From: Pyxidicoccus xibeiensis
GTDB lineage: Bacteria; Myxococcota; Myxococcia; Myxococcales; Myxococcaceae
NCBI RefSeq assembly: GCF_024198175.1
Contig: NZ_JAJVKV010000008.1
Coordinates: forward strand, 372,001 to 436,000
Length of the DNA stretch: 64,000 nt
Reading direction: 5' to 3'
The stretch's first letter is position 1; the number at the start of each line of letters is the position of its first letter. The notes beneath the pieces were generated by a model. That model saw nothing but the letters and a program-made list of their open reading frames with translations. It was not told the origin of the DNA and did not search any database. Made by a program: the position numbers and the translations under genes. Below are positions 1-7,205 of the stretch, piece after piece.

Positions 1-1
1 C

Positions 2-358
2 GCGCCGGTGGCCCGCTCGGAGGCGGACTTCGACCCGGGCGCGAAGTATCACGTGCCCGCCAACGTCCCGTACACGCGGTACTTCCTGGCCCGCATCCTC
101 CAGTTCCAGTTCCACAAGGCGCTGTGCGAGGCGTCCGGCCACAAGGGCGCGCTGCACGAGTGCTCCATCTACGGGAACAAGGATGCCGGCAAGCGGCTCC
201 AGGCCATGCTGGAGCTGGGCGCGAGCAAGCCCTGGCCGGAGGCGCTCCAGGCCATGACGGGCACCCGGCAGATGGATGCAACTCCGCTACTGGACTACTT
301 CAGCCCGCTGCGCACCTGGCTCCAGGCGCAGAACAAGGGCCAGAAGTGCGGCTGGTAG
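2..358 (+). CDS. Peptidyl-dipeptidase A (M2/ACE family), C-terminal part
   Basis: C-terminal 118 codons of a gene that begins left of the window; the frame is open to the edge, so the GTG at 8 is not taken as the start. The residues match the end of the M2 metallopeptidase (angiotensin-converting-enzyme) family: a run containing PYTRYFLARILQFQFH, then ECSIYGNKDAGKRLQAML, then a PWPEAL segment, MDATPLLDYFSPL and a final CGW. In this family the C-terminal region packs around the active site; the zinc HExxH motif lies upstream and is not in view. Bacterial members are usually exported dipeptidyl carboxypeptidases, which is inference here. The next gene, a cold-shock protein, appears to have its own promoter. 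Confidence 0.85.
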   Translation, partial: APVARSEADFDPGAKYHVPANVPYTRYFLARILQFQFHKALCEASGHKGALHECSIYGNKDAGKRLQAMLELGASKPWPEALQAMTGTRQMDATPLLDYFSPLRTWLQAQNKGQKCGW

Positions 359-373
359 CGCGCTCCGCGGGGG

Positions 374-402
374 TGGACTCCCAAAACGGGTGTGAATAAA
401 TT
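374..402 (+). promoter_or_regulatory. Candidate promoter and inverted repeat upstream of the cold-shock gene
   Basis: TGGACT at 374-379 and TAAATT at 397-402 are spaced 17 bases, each 4/6 to the sigma-70 consensus, in an AT-rich pocket unusual for this genome. A 7-bp inverted repeat (ACGGGTG at 386-392, CACCCGT at 405-411) overlaps the -10 element. It lacks a T-run, so it could be an operator-like site or a leader hairpin. The leader would be about 70 nt long, and long leaders are common for cold-shock genes. Confidence 0.35.
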
Positions 403-479
403 CCCACCCGTCCTGGCGGAATCGCTTGGTAGGACCGGATGCGGATTTTCGCGTCCGTGACGAAAGAAGAAGAGCGCAA

Positions 480-683
480 ATGGCTACTGGTACCGTGAAG
501 TGGTTCAACGATGCGAAGGGCTTTGGCTTCATCACCCAGGACGGCGGTGGTGAGGACGTGTTCTGCCACCACTCCGCCATCAACATGGATGGCTTCCGCA
601 CCCTCCAGGAGGGGCAGAAGGTGGAGTTCGAGGTCACCAAGGGCCCCAAGGGCCTGCAGGCGCAGAACGTCCGCGCCGCCTGA
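480..683 (+). CDS. Cold-shock domain protein (CspA family)
   Basis: 67-residue cold-shock (OB-fold) protein, the normal length for CspA-type single-domain nucleic-acid chaperones. It starts MATGTVKWFNDAKGFGFI and has the RNP1 motif KGFGFI and RNP2-like DVFCHHSAI, which bind single-stranded RNA or DNA. The ATG at 480 was chosen because the protein begins exactly as the family does and a purine-rich stretch (GAAAGAAGAAGAG) lies just before it; a longer GTG start at 426 would add non-family residues. It is monocistronic, followed by a terminator-like hairpin. It is probably a cytoplasmic RNA chaperone; whether it is cold-inducible cannot be read from sequence. Confidence 0.95.
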   Translation: MATGTVKWFNDAKGFGFITQDGGGEDVFCHHSAINMDGFRTLQEGQKVEFEVTKGPKGLQAQNVRAA

Positions 684-722
684 GTCCGGACGTCGTTAGA
701 AACGCTTCCTGAGGCATCATGA

Positions 723-757
723 GGGTCCGGCCCACCAGGGTCGGGCCCTTTGTGTTT
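723..757 (+). terminator. Terminator hairpin after the cold-shock gene
   Basis: A GC-rich stem of about 11 bp (723-733 with 738-748, one G-T and one mismatched pair, 4-nt loop) is followed by a T-rich run (TTTGTGTTT). It sits between the cold-shock stop and the GTG of the next gene, as expected for a Rho-independent terminator. Confidence 0.6.
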
Positions 758-771
758 CTGGAGCGCCCATC

Positions 772-2919
772 GTGTCCTCGCCGAAGAAGCCCCGCGCCTC
801 GCGCGCCCGCCTGCTGCCGCTGCTCGCCATGCTCGGCTGTTCCACCACGCCCTCCGTGCCGGACGCGCCGGGCCCTACCGCGGCCACGCCGCCCGTCTCG
901 CAGGAGGCGCCCCCCGCCGCGAAGGAGCCCGCCGCCATGAAGCCCGCATTCGACGTCGCCGCGGTGAAGGCGGAGCTGCTCGCGAAGCACGGCGAGGCGC
1001 ACCGGGCCCGCATCGAGCGCGGCGTGGACCAGGTGGCGGCGCAGTGGCGGCCGGAGGACGGCGACGCGGCGGCCTTCATCCGCGAGAACTTCCTGGCGGA
1101 TTCCAAGGCGCTGGACGCGACGTTCTCCCGGCTGGAGAAGCTGTTCGAGCAGCTCGACGGCCACATGAGCGAGCTGGGCCGCGAGCTGCAGTGGTACCTG
1201 GACCTGGACCTGGGGCCGCTGCTGCCGGTGGAGCCGCTGCTGGGCGCGTATGACCCGTCCACCAACGTCACGACGGACCTGTTCCGCTCGAAGGTGGGCT
1301 TCGCGGTGCTGCTCAACTTCCCGCTCACCACGCTGGCCGAGCGCGTGGAGCAGGGCCCGAAGTGGACGCGGCGGCAGTGGGCGGAGGCGCGGCTGGCGGG
1401 GCGCTTCAACCGGCGGGTGCCGGCGGAGATAGAGCAGGAGTCGTCCAAGGCCATCGCAGACGCCAACCTCTACATCGCCGAGTACAACGTCTGGATGCAC
1501 CACCTGCTGGACGAGCAGGGACAGCGGCCCTTCCCCAAGGGGCTGCGGCTCATCAGCCACTGGAACCTGCGCGACGAGCTGAAGGGCAACTACGCGGACC
1601 CGAACGCGCGCGCGAAGCAGCGGCTCATCATCCAGGTGATGGAGCGCATCGTCACGCAGACGATTCCCGCCGCCGTCATCGACAACCCCCGGCTGGACTG
1701 GAACCCGTTCACCAACGCGGTGACGGCGGCGCCGCCGGAGACGGTGGAGGAGGACGCGCCCGCTCGCGAGGCGAAGGCGTCCAAGGACCCGGAGCCGGAC
1801 ACGCGCTATGCGCGGCTGCTGGCCACCTTCCAGGCTGCGCGCAAGGCGGACCCGTACGTGCCGGTGGCGCCCACACGGATTGCCCGCGCCTTCGAGCTGG
1901 TGCGCGAGCTGCCGGAGGAGCGGGTGAAGGCGGTGCTCACCCAGGTGCTGGAGTCGCCGGTGGTGCCGTTGGTGGCGAAGGAGATTGAAGCGCGGCTGGG
2001 GCGGCAGCTGGGGCCGCAGGACCTGTGGTATCCGGGCTTCAAGCCGGGGGGGAAGCGGCCGGAGTCGGAGCTGGATGCGCTGACGCGCAAGCGCTACCCC
2101 ACGGCGGACGCGTTCGCGAAGGACATGCCGCGCATCCTCCTGGGCATGGGCTTCACGAAGGCGAAGGCGGACTGGCTGGCGGCGCGCATCCGCGTGGACG
2201 CGTCACGCGGGGCGGGCCACGCACAGCCGGCGGCGCGGCGGGGTGACTTCGCGCGGCTGCGCACCCGCGTGGAGAAGGGGGGCATGAACTACAAGGGCTA
2301 CAACATCGCGGTGCACGAGCTGGGGCACAACGTGGAGCAGGTGTTCAGCCTCTACTCAGTGGACCACACGCTGCTGGCGGGCGTGCCCAACAACGCCTTC
2401 ACGGAGGCGCTGGCCTTCGTGTTCCAGGCGAGAGATTTGGAGCTGCTGGGCCTGGGCAAGCCGGACGCGGCGGCCGAGCGCGAGCGGGTGCTCAACGACT
2501 TCTGGCAGACGTGGGAGATTGCCGGCGTGGCGCTGGTGGACATGGCGGTGTGGCACTGGATGTACGAGCACCCGGACGCCACGCCGGCCCAGCTTCGCGA
2601 TGCGGTGGTGGCCATCTCCCGCGAGCACTGGGACCGGTACTACGCGCCGGTGCTGGGCGGGAAGGGCAGCCCGCTGCTGGGCATCTACAGCCACATGATC
2701 AGCTACCCGCTCTACCTGCCGGACTATCCGCTGGGGCACCTCATCGCGTTCCAGATTGAAGAGCACCTGACGCGCAAGGGCCCGCTGGGCGCGGAGTTCG
2801 AGCGGATGGCCACGCACGGCGCTGTGACGCCGGACCAGTGGATGATTCACGCCACGGGCGCCCCGGTGAGCGCGGAGTCGCTGCTGCGCGCCACCGAGGC
2901 CGTGCTGAAGAAGCCGTAG
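772..2919 (+). CDS. Lipoprotein zinc metallopeptidase (gluzincin-like, HELGH)
   Basis: 715-residue protein with a GTG start. The N-terminus is basic then hydrophobic, ending LLAMLGC with a lipobox cysteine near residue 23, so an envelope lipoprotein is likely. A Pro/Ala-rich linker follows. The catalytic signature is HELGH at residues 515-519 (AVHELGHNVEQVF), with TEALAFVFQ placing a glutamate at 545, about 25 residues after the second histidine. This is the HExxH...E spacing of gluzincins such as the M3 and M2 families. The exact family was not recognised. It lies close to an M2 peptidase but is separated from it by the cold-shock gene and a terminator. It converges on the FKBP gene with a 2-bp gap. 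Peptidase activity is inferred from the motif. Confidence 0.75.
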   Translation: MSSPKKPRASRARLLPLLAMLGCSTTPSVPDAPGPTAATPPVSQEAPPAAKEPAAMKPAFDVAAVKAELLAKHGEAHRARIERGVDQVAAQWRPEDGDAAAFIRENFLADSKALDATFSRLEKLFEQLDGHMSELGRELQWYLDLDLGPLLPVEPLLGAYDPSTNVTTDLFRSKVGFAVLLNFPLTTLAERVEQGPKWTRRQWAEARLAGRFNRRVPAEIEQESSKAIADANLYIAEYNVWMHHLLDEQGQRPFPKGLRLISHWNLRDELKGNYADPNARAKQRLIIQVMERIVTQTIPAAVIDNPRLDWNPFTNAVTAAPPETVEEDAPAREAKASKDPEPDTRYARLLATFQAARKADPYVPVAPTRIARAFELVRELPEERVKAVLTQVLESPVVPLVAKEIEARLGRQLGPQDLWYPGFKPGGKRPESELDALTRKRYPTADAFAKDMPRILLGMGFTKAKADWLAARIRVDASRGAGHAQPAARRGDFARLRTRVEKGGMNYKGYNIAVHELGHNVEQVFSLYSVDHTLLAGVPNNAFTEALAFVFQARDLELLGLGKPDAAAERERVLNDFWQTWEIAGVALVDMAVWHWMYEHPDATPAQLRDAVVAISREHWDRYYAPVLGGKGSPLLGIYSHMISYPLYLPDYPLGHLIAFQIEEHLTRKGPLGAEFERMATHGAVTPDQWMIHATGAPVSAESLLRATEAVLKKP

Positions 2920-2921
2920 CG

Positions 2922-3650
2922 CTACGGCTGCTGCGTGGTGTCGCCGGGGATGTCCACCAGCTCCACGTCGAAGACGAGGACGGCGTTGGGGGGGATGCGG
3001 GAGCCCGGGGGCGGGCGCTCGCCGTAGGCCATGTTGCCGGGGCAGGTGAGCTTCGCCTTGCCGCCCACCTTCATCTTCGCCACGCCCTGCGTCCAGCAGG
3101 GGATGACGCCGTTGAGGGGGAACTCGATGGGGATGCCGCGACGGGCCGAGGTGTCGAACACGGTGCCATCCACCAGCCGGCCCTCGTAGTGCACCTTGAC
3201 GGTGTCGGTGGCCTTCGGGCTGCGGCCCTTGCCCGCCACCGTCTCCTGGTAGATGACGCCGGAGGGCAGCTTCGTGGCGCGGGGCTCCTTCGCGGCGCGC
3301 TCCAGCAGCGCGGCGCTGGCCTGGGCCTGGCGGGCCTTGGCGAAGGCCTGGATCTTCGGCGCATACTCCTTCGGGTCCATCTCCTGCGCGGTGCCGTTGA
3401 TGCTGTCGGTGATGCCGCGCTGGAGGAGCTGGAGCTCCTCGGGCGTGAGGGCGAAGAGGGAGAGGTCACGCCCGACAGAGGCACCGAGGGCGTAGATGGT
3501 CTTCGCGTCCTCGGACGAGAGGTCGGGAGGCGCGGAAGGCGCCGGTGCCTTGGCCGCGGGCTCGGGCTTCTTCGCGGGTTGGGAGTTCTGCGCCTGGGCG
3601 ACCGGGGCGCCGAGCGCCAGCACGAGGGCCGCCGTCCACATCCGTTGCAT
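2922..3650 (-). CDS. FKBP-type peptidyl-prolyl isomerase, exported (Mip/FkpA-like)
   Basis: 242-residue isomerase that speeds cis-trans proline isomerisation in exported proteins. It has a signal peptide (MQRMWTAALVLALGAPVAQA), a Pro/Ala-rich linker and an N-terminal helical dimerisation region (about 40-125: LSSEDAKTIYALGASVGRDL, then a charged helix with QAFAKARQAQA). A C-terminal FKBP domain follows with VKVHYEGRLVDGTVFDTS, a GVIPCWTQGVAKMKVGGK segment and IPPNAVLVFDVEL. The ATG at 3650 was chosen because AAAGGCGG precedes it and the signal peptide starts there; an upstream ATG at 3665 is possible. It is divergent from the PilZ gene across 143 bp that must hold both promoters. Confidence 0.93.
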   Translation of the reverse strand: MQRMWTAALVLALGAPVAQAQNSQPAKKPEPAAKAPAPSAPPDLSSEDAKTIYALGASVGRDLSLFALTPEELQLLQRGITDSINGTAQEMDPKEYAPKIQAFAKARQAQASAALLERAAKEPRATKLPSGVIYQETVAGKGRSPKATDTVKVHYEGRLVDGTVFDTSARRGIPIEFPLNGVIPCWTQGVAKMKVGGKAKLTCPGNMAYGERPPPGSRIPPNAVLVFDVELVDIPGDTTQQP

Positions 3651-3793
3651 GCTTCCGCCTTTCATGAAACCCGCTGGACTATAGCTGCCAGGCTCGGGTC
3701 GTTTTCTTGCGACTTCATCGCGCGCCTCTACCCTGAATCCAGGTTGCTTCACCCCCGAAGCGGCCTGTTGCACAGACCGGAGGCAACGCAGCA

Positions 3794-4135
3794 ATGAGCG
3801 ACAAGCGTAAGTCCAAGCGGGCGCCCCTCGACATCTACCTCAACAAGTACATGGGTGGCGTGCCGTACATGTCGCGGGCCGCGGACATCAGCCAGGAGGG
3901 CGTGAGCCTCGCCCGGCTGATTGAGCCCCAGCACGCGGCCAAGCGCGTCGGCCTCCAGTTCCAGCTGCCGGGCTCGGAGGAGATCATCTACGCCGAGGGC
4001 GAGGTGGTGCGCGAGTGGGTGGAGTCGGCGTCCCCCGCGAAGCGCGAGCGCTCCGGTGTGCGCTTCACGCTCCTCACCGAGCGTCACCGGCGGATGATCG
4101 ACGCCTACGTCGACCGACACGCCAACGAGAACTGA
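3794..4135 (+). CDS. PilZ-domain c-di-GMP receptor-like protein
   Basis: 113-residue single-domain PilZ protein. Both hallmarks of cyclic di-GMP binding are present: an RxxxR motif at R5-R9 (RKSKR) and D31-x-S33-x-x-G36 (DISQEG), followed by a beta-barrel ending in GVRFTLLTERHRRMIDAYV. Small PilZ proteins act as cytoplasmic c-di-GMP receptors that change motility, exopolysaccharide or transcription; the partner here is unknown. GGAGG lies about 10 bases before the ATG. The gene is monocistronic, with a hairpin right after it. Confidence 0.9.
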   Translation: MSDKRKSKRAPLDIYLNKYMGGVPYMSRAADISQEGVSLARLIEPQHAAKRVGLQFQLPGSEEIIYAEGEVVREWVESASPAKRERSGVRFTLLTERHRRMIDAYVDRHANEN

Positions 4136-4143
4136 CGCGACGC

Positions 4144-4163
4144 GGCGCGCTCCAGGGCGCGCC
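4144..4163 (+). terminator. Hairpin after the PilZ gene
   Basis: Perfect 7-bp GC stem (GGCGCGC at 4144-4150 with GCGCGCC at 4157-4163) and a 6-nt loop just after the PilZ stop. There is almost no T-run (only TT), so it may be weak or Rho-assisted. Confidence 0.4.
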
Positions 4164-4193
4164 TTGACTTCCCTCGAAGCGCGCTCATTGAAT
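4164..4193 (+). promoter_or_regulatory. Candidate sigma-70 promoter for the LPP20-like gene
   Basis: TTGACT at 4164-4169 (5/6 to consensus) and TTGAAT at 4188-4193 (4/6), 18-base spacer. It begins directly after the PilZ hairpin and about 60 bases before the GTG at 4253. Confidence 0.45.
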
Positions 4194-4252
4194 GGCGGAT
4201 CATTCTGTCCTGAAGCTACCCGCGAAGTCGGGTGAGGACTGGAGGATTTCCC

Positions 4253-5104
4253 GTGAGGCGTTCGCTGTGGGGGTTGTTGCTGGCGGTGGTGCCGATGACG
4301 GCGCTCGGCCAGGGCAAGGAGGCGAAGGCCCCGGCGGCTTCGGCCGCGCGTCCGGCGAGCACCTCGGGCACTGGCACGGCGACCGCTGAGGTCGCGCGGC
4401 CCGCGGCGGTGGGCGTCAACTGGGAGGGGCAGGTGCTTCGGGCGACCGGGGCGGGTGCTCCGGACCTGAAGGCGTCCAACCCGGCCCAGGCGCGCCTGGG
4501 CGCGGAGCGGTCCGCGAAGCAGGACGCGTTCCGCAACCTCCTCGAGCAGACGAAGGGCATCCAGCTCAGCGCGGGCCGCACCGTGGGGGACGAGATGTCC
4601 CGCGACGAGGTGCGCGGCCGCGTGGAGGGCGCCATCCGCGGCTACAAGGTCGTGGCCAAGCGGTACTTCTCGGACAGCGGCGTGGAGGTGGACGTGGAGG
4701 TCCCCCTGGCGGCCATCACCGCCTCGCTGGTGACGCCCGCGCCGGACTCGGCCATCGCGCTCAACGCCGAGGGGACGAAGAAGTACACGGGCCTGGTGGT
4801 GGACGCGCGGGGCCTGGGCGTGAAGCCGATGCTGGCGCCCCGGCTCCTGGATGGCTCGGGCAAGGCGGTCTATGGCGCGGCGGCGCTCTCGAGCGAGAGC
4901 CGTGCCACGTCCGGCGTGGCGGCCTGGTTCGAGAGCCTGGAGGCCGCGAAGAAGGCCACCCTGGTGGGTGAGAAGCCGCTGGTGGTGAAGGCCACGGGGC
5001 TGAAGGGCTCGGACCTGGTGCTCTCCTCGGACGACGCGAAGGCGCTGGCCGAGGTCAACACACGCTTCCTGGCCGAGGGCCGGGTCGTCATCGTCACGCA
5101 GTAG
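4253..5104 (+). CDS. Exported LPP20/FlgT-like protein
   Basis: 283-residue exported protein. The GTG at 4253 is chosen because GGAGG sits 7 bases upstream and the protein then starts directly with a signal peptide (VRRSLWGLLLAVVPMTALGQ). The middle (about 60-160) has AQARLGAERSAKQDAFRNLL, GIQLSAGRTVGDEM and VRGRVEGAIRGYKVVAKRYF followed by VEVDVEVPL. This is the pattern of the LPP20/FlgT-N family, in which alternating helices and strands form a periplasmic domain. The C-terminal half (TGLVVDARGLGVKPMLAPR) also occurs in that family. There is no lipobox cysteine, so it is periplasmic rather than lipidated. The function is unknown; in flagellated bacteria relatives belong to envelope or flagellar complexes, which myxobacteria lack. 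Confidence 0.72.
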   Translation: MRRSLWGLLLAVVPMTALGQGKEAKAPAASAARPASTSGTGTATAEVARPAAVGVNWEGQVLRATGAGAPDLKASNPAQARLGAERSAKQDAFRNLLEQTKGIQLSAGRTVGDEMSRDEVRGRVEGAIRGYKVVAKRYFSDSGVEVDVEVPLAAITASLVTPAPDSAIALNAEGTKKYTGLVVDARGLGVKPMLAPRLLDGSGKAVYGAAALSSESRATSGVAAWFESLEAAKKATLVGEKPLVVKATGLKGSDLVLSSDDAKALAEVNTRFLAEGRVVIVTQ

Positions 5105-5125
5105 CCCAGCGGGGTCAGCGACGTC

Positions 5126-5266
5126 ATGCAGGGCCACTTCAAGGAAGGCCGCAGCCCGTTCGCCCCGCGCTTCGCGGGAAGCACGGGCGTGCTCGGCAGG
5201 GTGGCCACGCCGGCCCGCGTGACGGGTGTGACGCGCAACATTGCCGAAGTGGCGCTGGCGCGTTGA
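5126..5266 (+). CDS. Possible 46-codon ORF coupled to the PEGA lipoprotein
   Basis: Short frame ATG 5126 to TGA 5264-5266 whose stop overlaps the ATG of the next gene (TGATG), a classic coupling arrangement. The peptide is basic (about seven Arg) and ends GVTRNIAEVALAR. The same frame is open back to the stop of the preceding gene, so it could instead be the remains of a longer gene. There is no convincing Shine-Dalgarno sequence and no recognised family. The alternative is that the downstream gene simply starts in untranslated spacer DNA. Confidence 0.3.
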   Translation: MQGHFKEGRSPFAPRFAGSTGVLGRVATPARVTGVTRNIAEVALAR

Positions 5267-5628
5267 TGCGCGGCGCGTGGCTGGCGGCGGTGGTGGTGGC
5301 GGTCTCCGGGTGTGCGAGACGCCAGGAGCCGGAGTCCGTGACCCGCGCGCGCGCGCTGATGGAGGGCGCGGAGCAGACGAGCGGGAACCTGGCGCTGCGC
5401 TGCGAGCCGGAGGATGCGGACGTGTACCTGGATGGCGTCCTCCAGGGGCAGTGCAGCGACTTCACGGGCTCGCCGAAGGGGCTCCGCGTGGGCGTGGGGC
5501 TGCACCACGTCGAGGTGAAGAAGCAGGGCTTCTGGCCGTACACGACGTACTACGAGGCCAGCGGGGCCCGGGCGAGGCTGACCATCCAGCTGAGGCCCAT
5601 GCCGGCCCCGGGGGGTGGTGCCCCGTAA
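5266..5628 (+). CDS. PEGA-domain lipoprotein
   Basis: 120-residue lipoprotein. The signal peptide is MRGAWLAAVVVAVSGC with the lipobox VSGC at C16. A PEGA domain (about 45-110) follows: LALRCEPEDADVYLDGVLQG is the strand-turn unit, with VGVGLHHVEVKKQGFWPY and a final LTIQLRPMP strand. PEGA domains are small surface beta-folds often found in myxobacterial envelope proteins. The ATG at 5266 is used; a TTG three bases earlier is possible. It is probably co-transcribed with the LPP20-like gene 160 bp upstream. The partner is unknown. Confidence 0.8.
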   Translation: MRGAWLAAVVVAVSGCARRQEPESVTRARALMEGAEQTSGNLALRCEPEDADVYLDGVLQGQCSDFTGSPKGLRVGVGLHHVEVKKQGFWPYTTYYEASGARARLTIQLRPMPAPGGGAP

Positions 5629-5930
5629 AGCGACGTGACTGGAGGGCCGTGGTGGCCCGTAGGGGCAGGGCGTGGCCCGCGTGTGGCCCGGAGCCGGTGC
5701 ACCAGTCAAGCAGCCTGCGCCGGGGAAGTGGGCCCAGGTTCCCTCTCCGTGCGAGATTCCGGTAGAGGAATGAGAAGCGGTCGTCCGGGAGCTGCAGGTC
5801 GAGGGTGGGTGGGGTGGTAGGCCGTGCGACGGCGGTGGACCGGAAGCTCCGCGACGATGATTTCGGCGCTTTCGTGCAGCGCAATCAGGCCTTGAAGAAG
5901 CCGTAGCCCGTAGCTGAAGAGGAGATCGCC
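5629..5930. other. 300-bp gap before the AI-2E-family gene
   Basis: No confident gene. Third-position bias is weaker than in the neighbours. A 30-codon plus-strand frame (GTG 5814 to TAG 5904) ends KLRDDDFGAFVQRNQALKKP and reads like the tail of a protein, but it has no ribosome site and no relative I recognise. A GAAGAGGAG ribosome-site-like sequence at 5916-5924 marks the right edge and belongs to the next gene. No clear promoter or terminator was found. Confidence 0.3.
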
Positions 5931-5966
5931 ATCTCACGCCGCCGGAAGAACAGTGCCCCCGCCGCG

Positions 5967-7205
5967 GTGAAGCCCACCGCGAAGCCCGCCGTCCCGCTTG
6001 CTGGCCCCGTGCTCCATGCGGTGGCAGCACCGAAGGCCGCCGCCGCCTCGGGAGCGGGCGGGCAGTCGAGCGTTGCCCTGGCAGCCGGGGCCGCGAGCAT
6101 GGCGCCAGAGGCCGGGCTGTCGGAGTCCGACGCGCGGCGCATCGACCTGTGGTGGGCCGGCGTGATGGTGGGCTCGCTGGCGCTGGTGTTCGCGCTGCTC
6201 TCCGTGTTCGGCGGAGTGGCGGTGCCGGTGCTGCTGGCCCTGGCGGGGGCCTACGTCTTCAACCCGGTGGTGACGGCGCTGGAGAAGCGCGGGCTGAATC
6301 GGACCTGGGGTACGACGGTCGTCTTCGTGGCGGGCACGCTGCTGATGGTGGGCGCGGTGCTGTACCTCATCCCGGTGTTCCGCGAGGAGGCGGCGAAGCT
6401 GCCGGACTTCTTCCGCCGCGCGAGCACGCAGGTGGTGCCCCAGGCGGAGGCGCTGCTGGGGCGGTCGCTGCCGGACCTGGTGCGGCAGCGCACCGCGGAG
6501 CTGGGGCAGCAGGCGTCGGACCTGGTGCAGAGCGCGGGCCCTGCGGCGGCGCGCATCCTGGCGAGCTTCGCGGGCAACACGGCGCGCCTCGTCGTCACCC
6601 TGCTGGGCCTCACGGTGGTGCCGGTGCTGGCCTTCTTCTTCCTGCAGGACTACCCGCGGCTGATGGGCATGGTGAAGGACCTGCTGCCCCGGCGTGCTGT
6701 GGGACTGGTGGGCCGGCGCTTCGCGGAGGTGGACGAGGTGCTGTCCGCGTTCGTGCGCGGGCAGCTCACGGTGGGCGCGGTGCTGTCGGTCATCTACGCG
6801 GCGGGGCTGTCCGCGGGGCGCATCGACATGGCCATCGTCATCGGGGTGATTGCCGGGTTCGGCAACATGGTGCCGTACCTCGGCACGGGCGTGGGCATCC
6901 TGCTGTCGCTGGTGGGGCTGATGCTGTCGTGGCAGGGGCCGTGGCAGCTCGGGGTGGTGGCCGGCACCTTCGTCATCGGGCAGATGCTGGAGGGGCTCGT
7001 CATCACGCCACGCATCGTGGGTGAGAAGGTGGGCCTGGCGCCGGTGGCGGTCATCATCGCCATCCTCGCGTTCGGCGAGCTGTTCGGCTTCGTGGGCATC
7101 CTCCTGGCGGTTCCGGTGGCGGCCATCCTCAAGGTGGTGCTGCGCGTGGTGGTGCAGCGCTATCAGCGCACGCGGTTGTACTCGGGAGAGGCCCGCTCGC
7201 CGTGA
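5967..7205 (+). CDS. AI-2E family transporter-like membrane protein
   Basis: 412-residue polytopic inner-membrane protein of the AI-2E/PerM (UPF0118) family. An Ala/Pro-rich cytoplasmic N-terminus is followed by hydrophobic segments at about 62-110 (WWAGVMVGSLALVFALLSVF), 120-140, 200-225 and 270-400, with the family's GNMVPYLGTGVGILLSLVGL and the C-terminal MLEGLVITPRIVGEKVGL / PVAVIIAILAFGELFG motifs. Members are proposed autoinducer or ion exporters; the substrate here is unknown. GTG 5967 is the first standard start but has no ribosome site. The best ribosome site (GGAG at 5921-5924) is correctly spaced from an in-frame ATC at 5931, see findings. It overlaps the next gene by 4 bp (GTGA). 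Confidence 0.85.
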   Translation: MKPTAKPAVPLAGPVLHAVAAPKAAAASGAGGQSSVALAAGAASMAPEAGLSESDARRIDLWWAGVMVGSLALVFALLSVFGGVAVPVLLALAGAYVFNPVVTALEKRGLNRTWGTTVVFVAGTLLMVGAVLYLIPVFREEAAKLPDFFRRASTQVVPQAEALLGRSLPDLVRQRTAELGQQASDLVQSAGPAAARILASFAGNTARLVVTLLGLTVVPVLAFFFLQDYPRLMGMVKDLLPRRAVGLVGRRFAEVDEVLSAFVRGQLTVGAVLSVIYAAGLSAGRIDMAIVIGVIAGFGNMVPYLGTGVGILLSLVGLMLSWQGPWQLGVVAGTFVIGQMLEGLVITPRIVGEKVGLAPVAVIIAILAFGELFGFVGILLAVPVAAILKVVLRVVVQRYQRTRLYSGEARSP

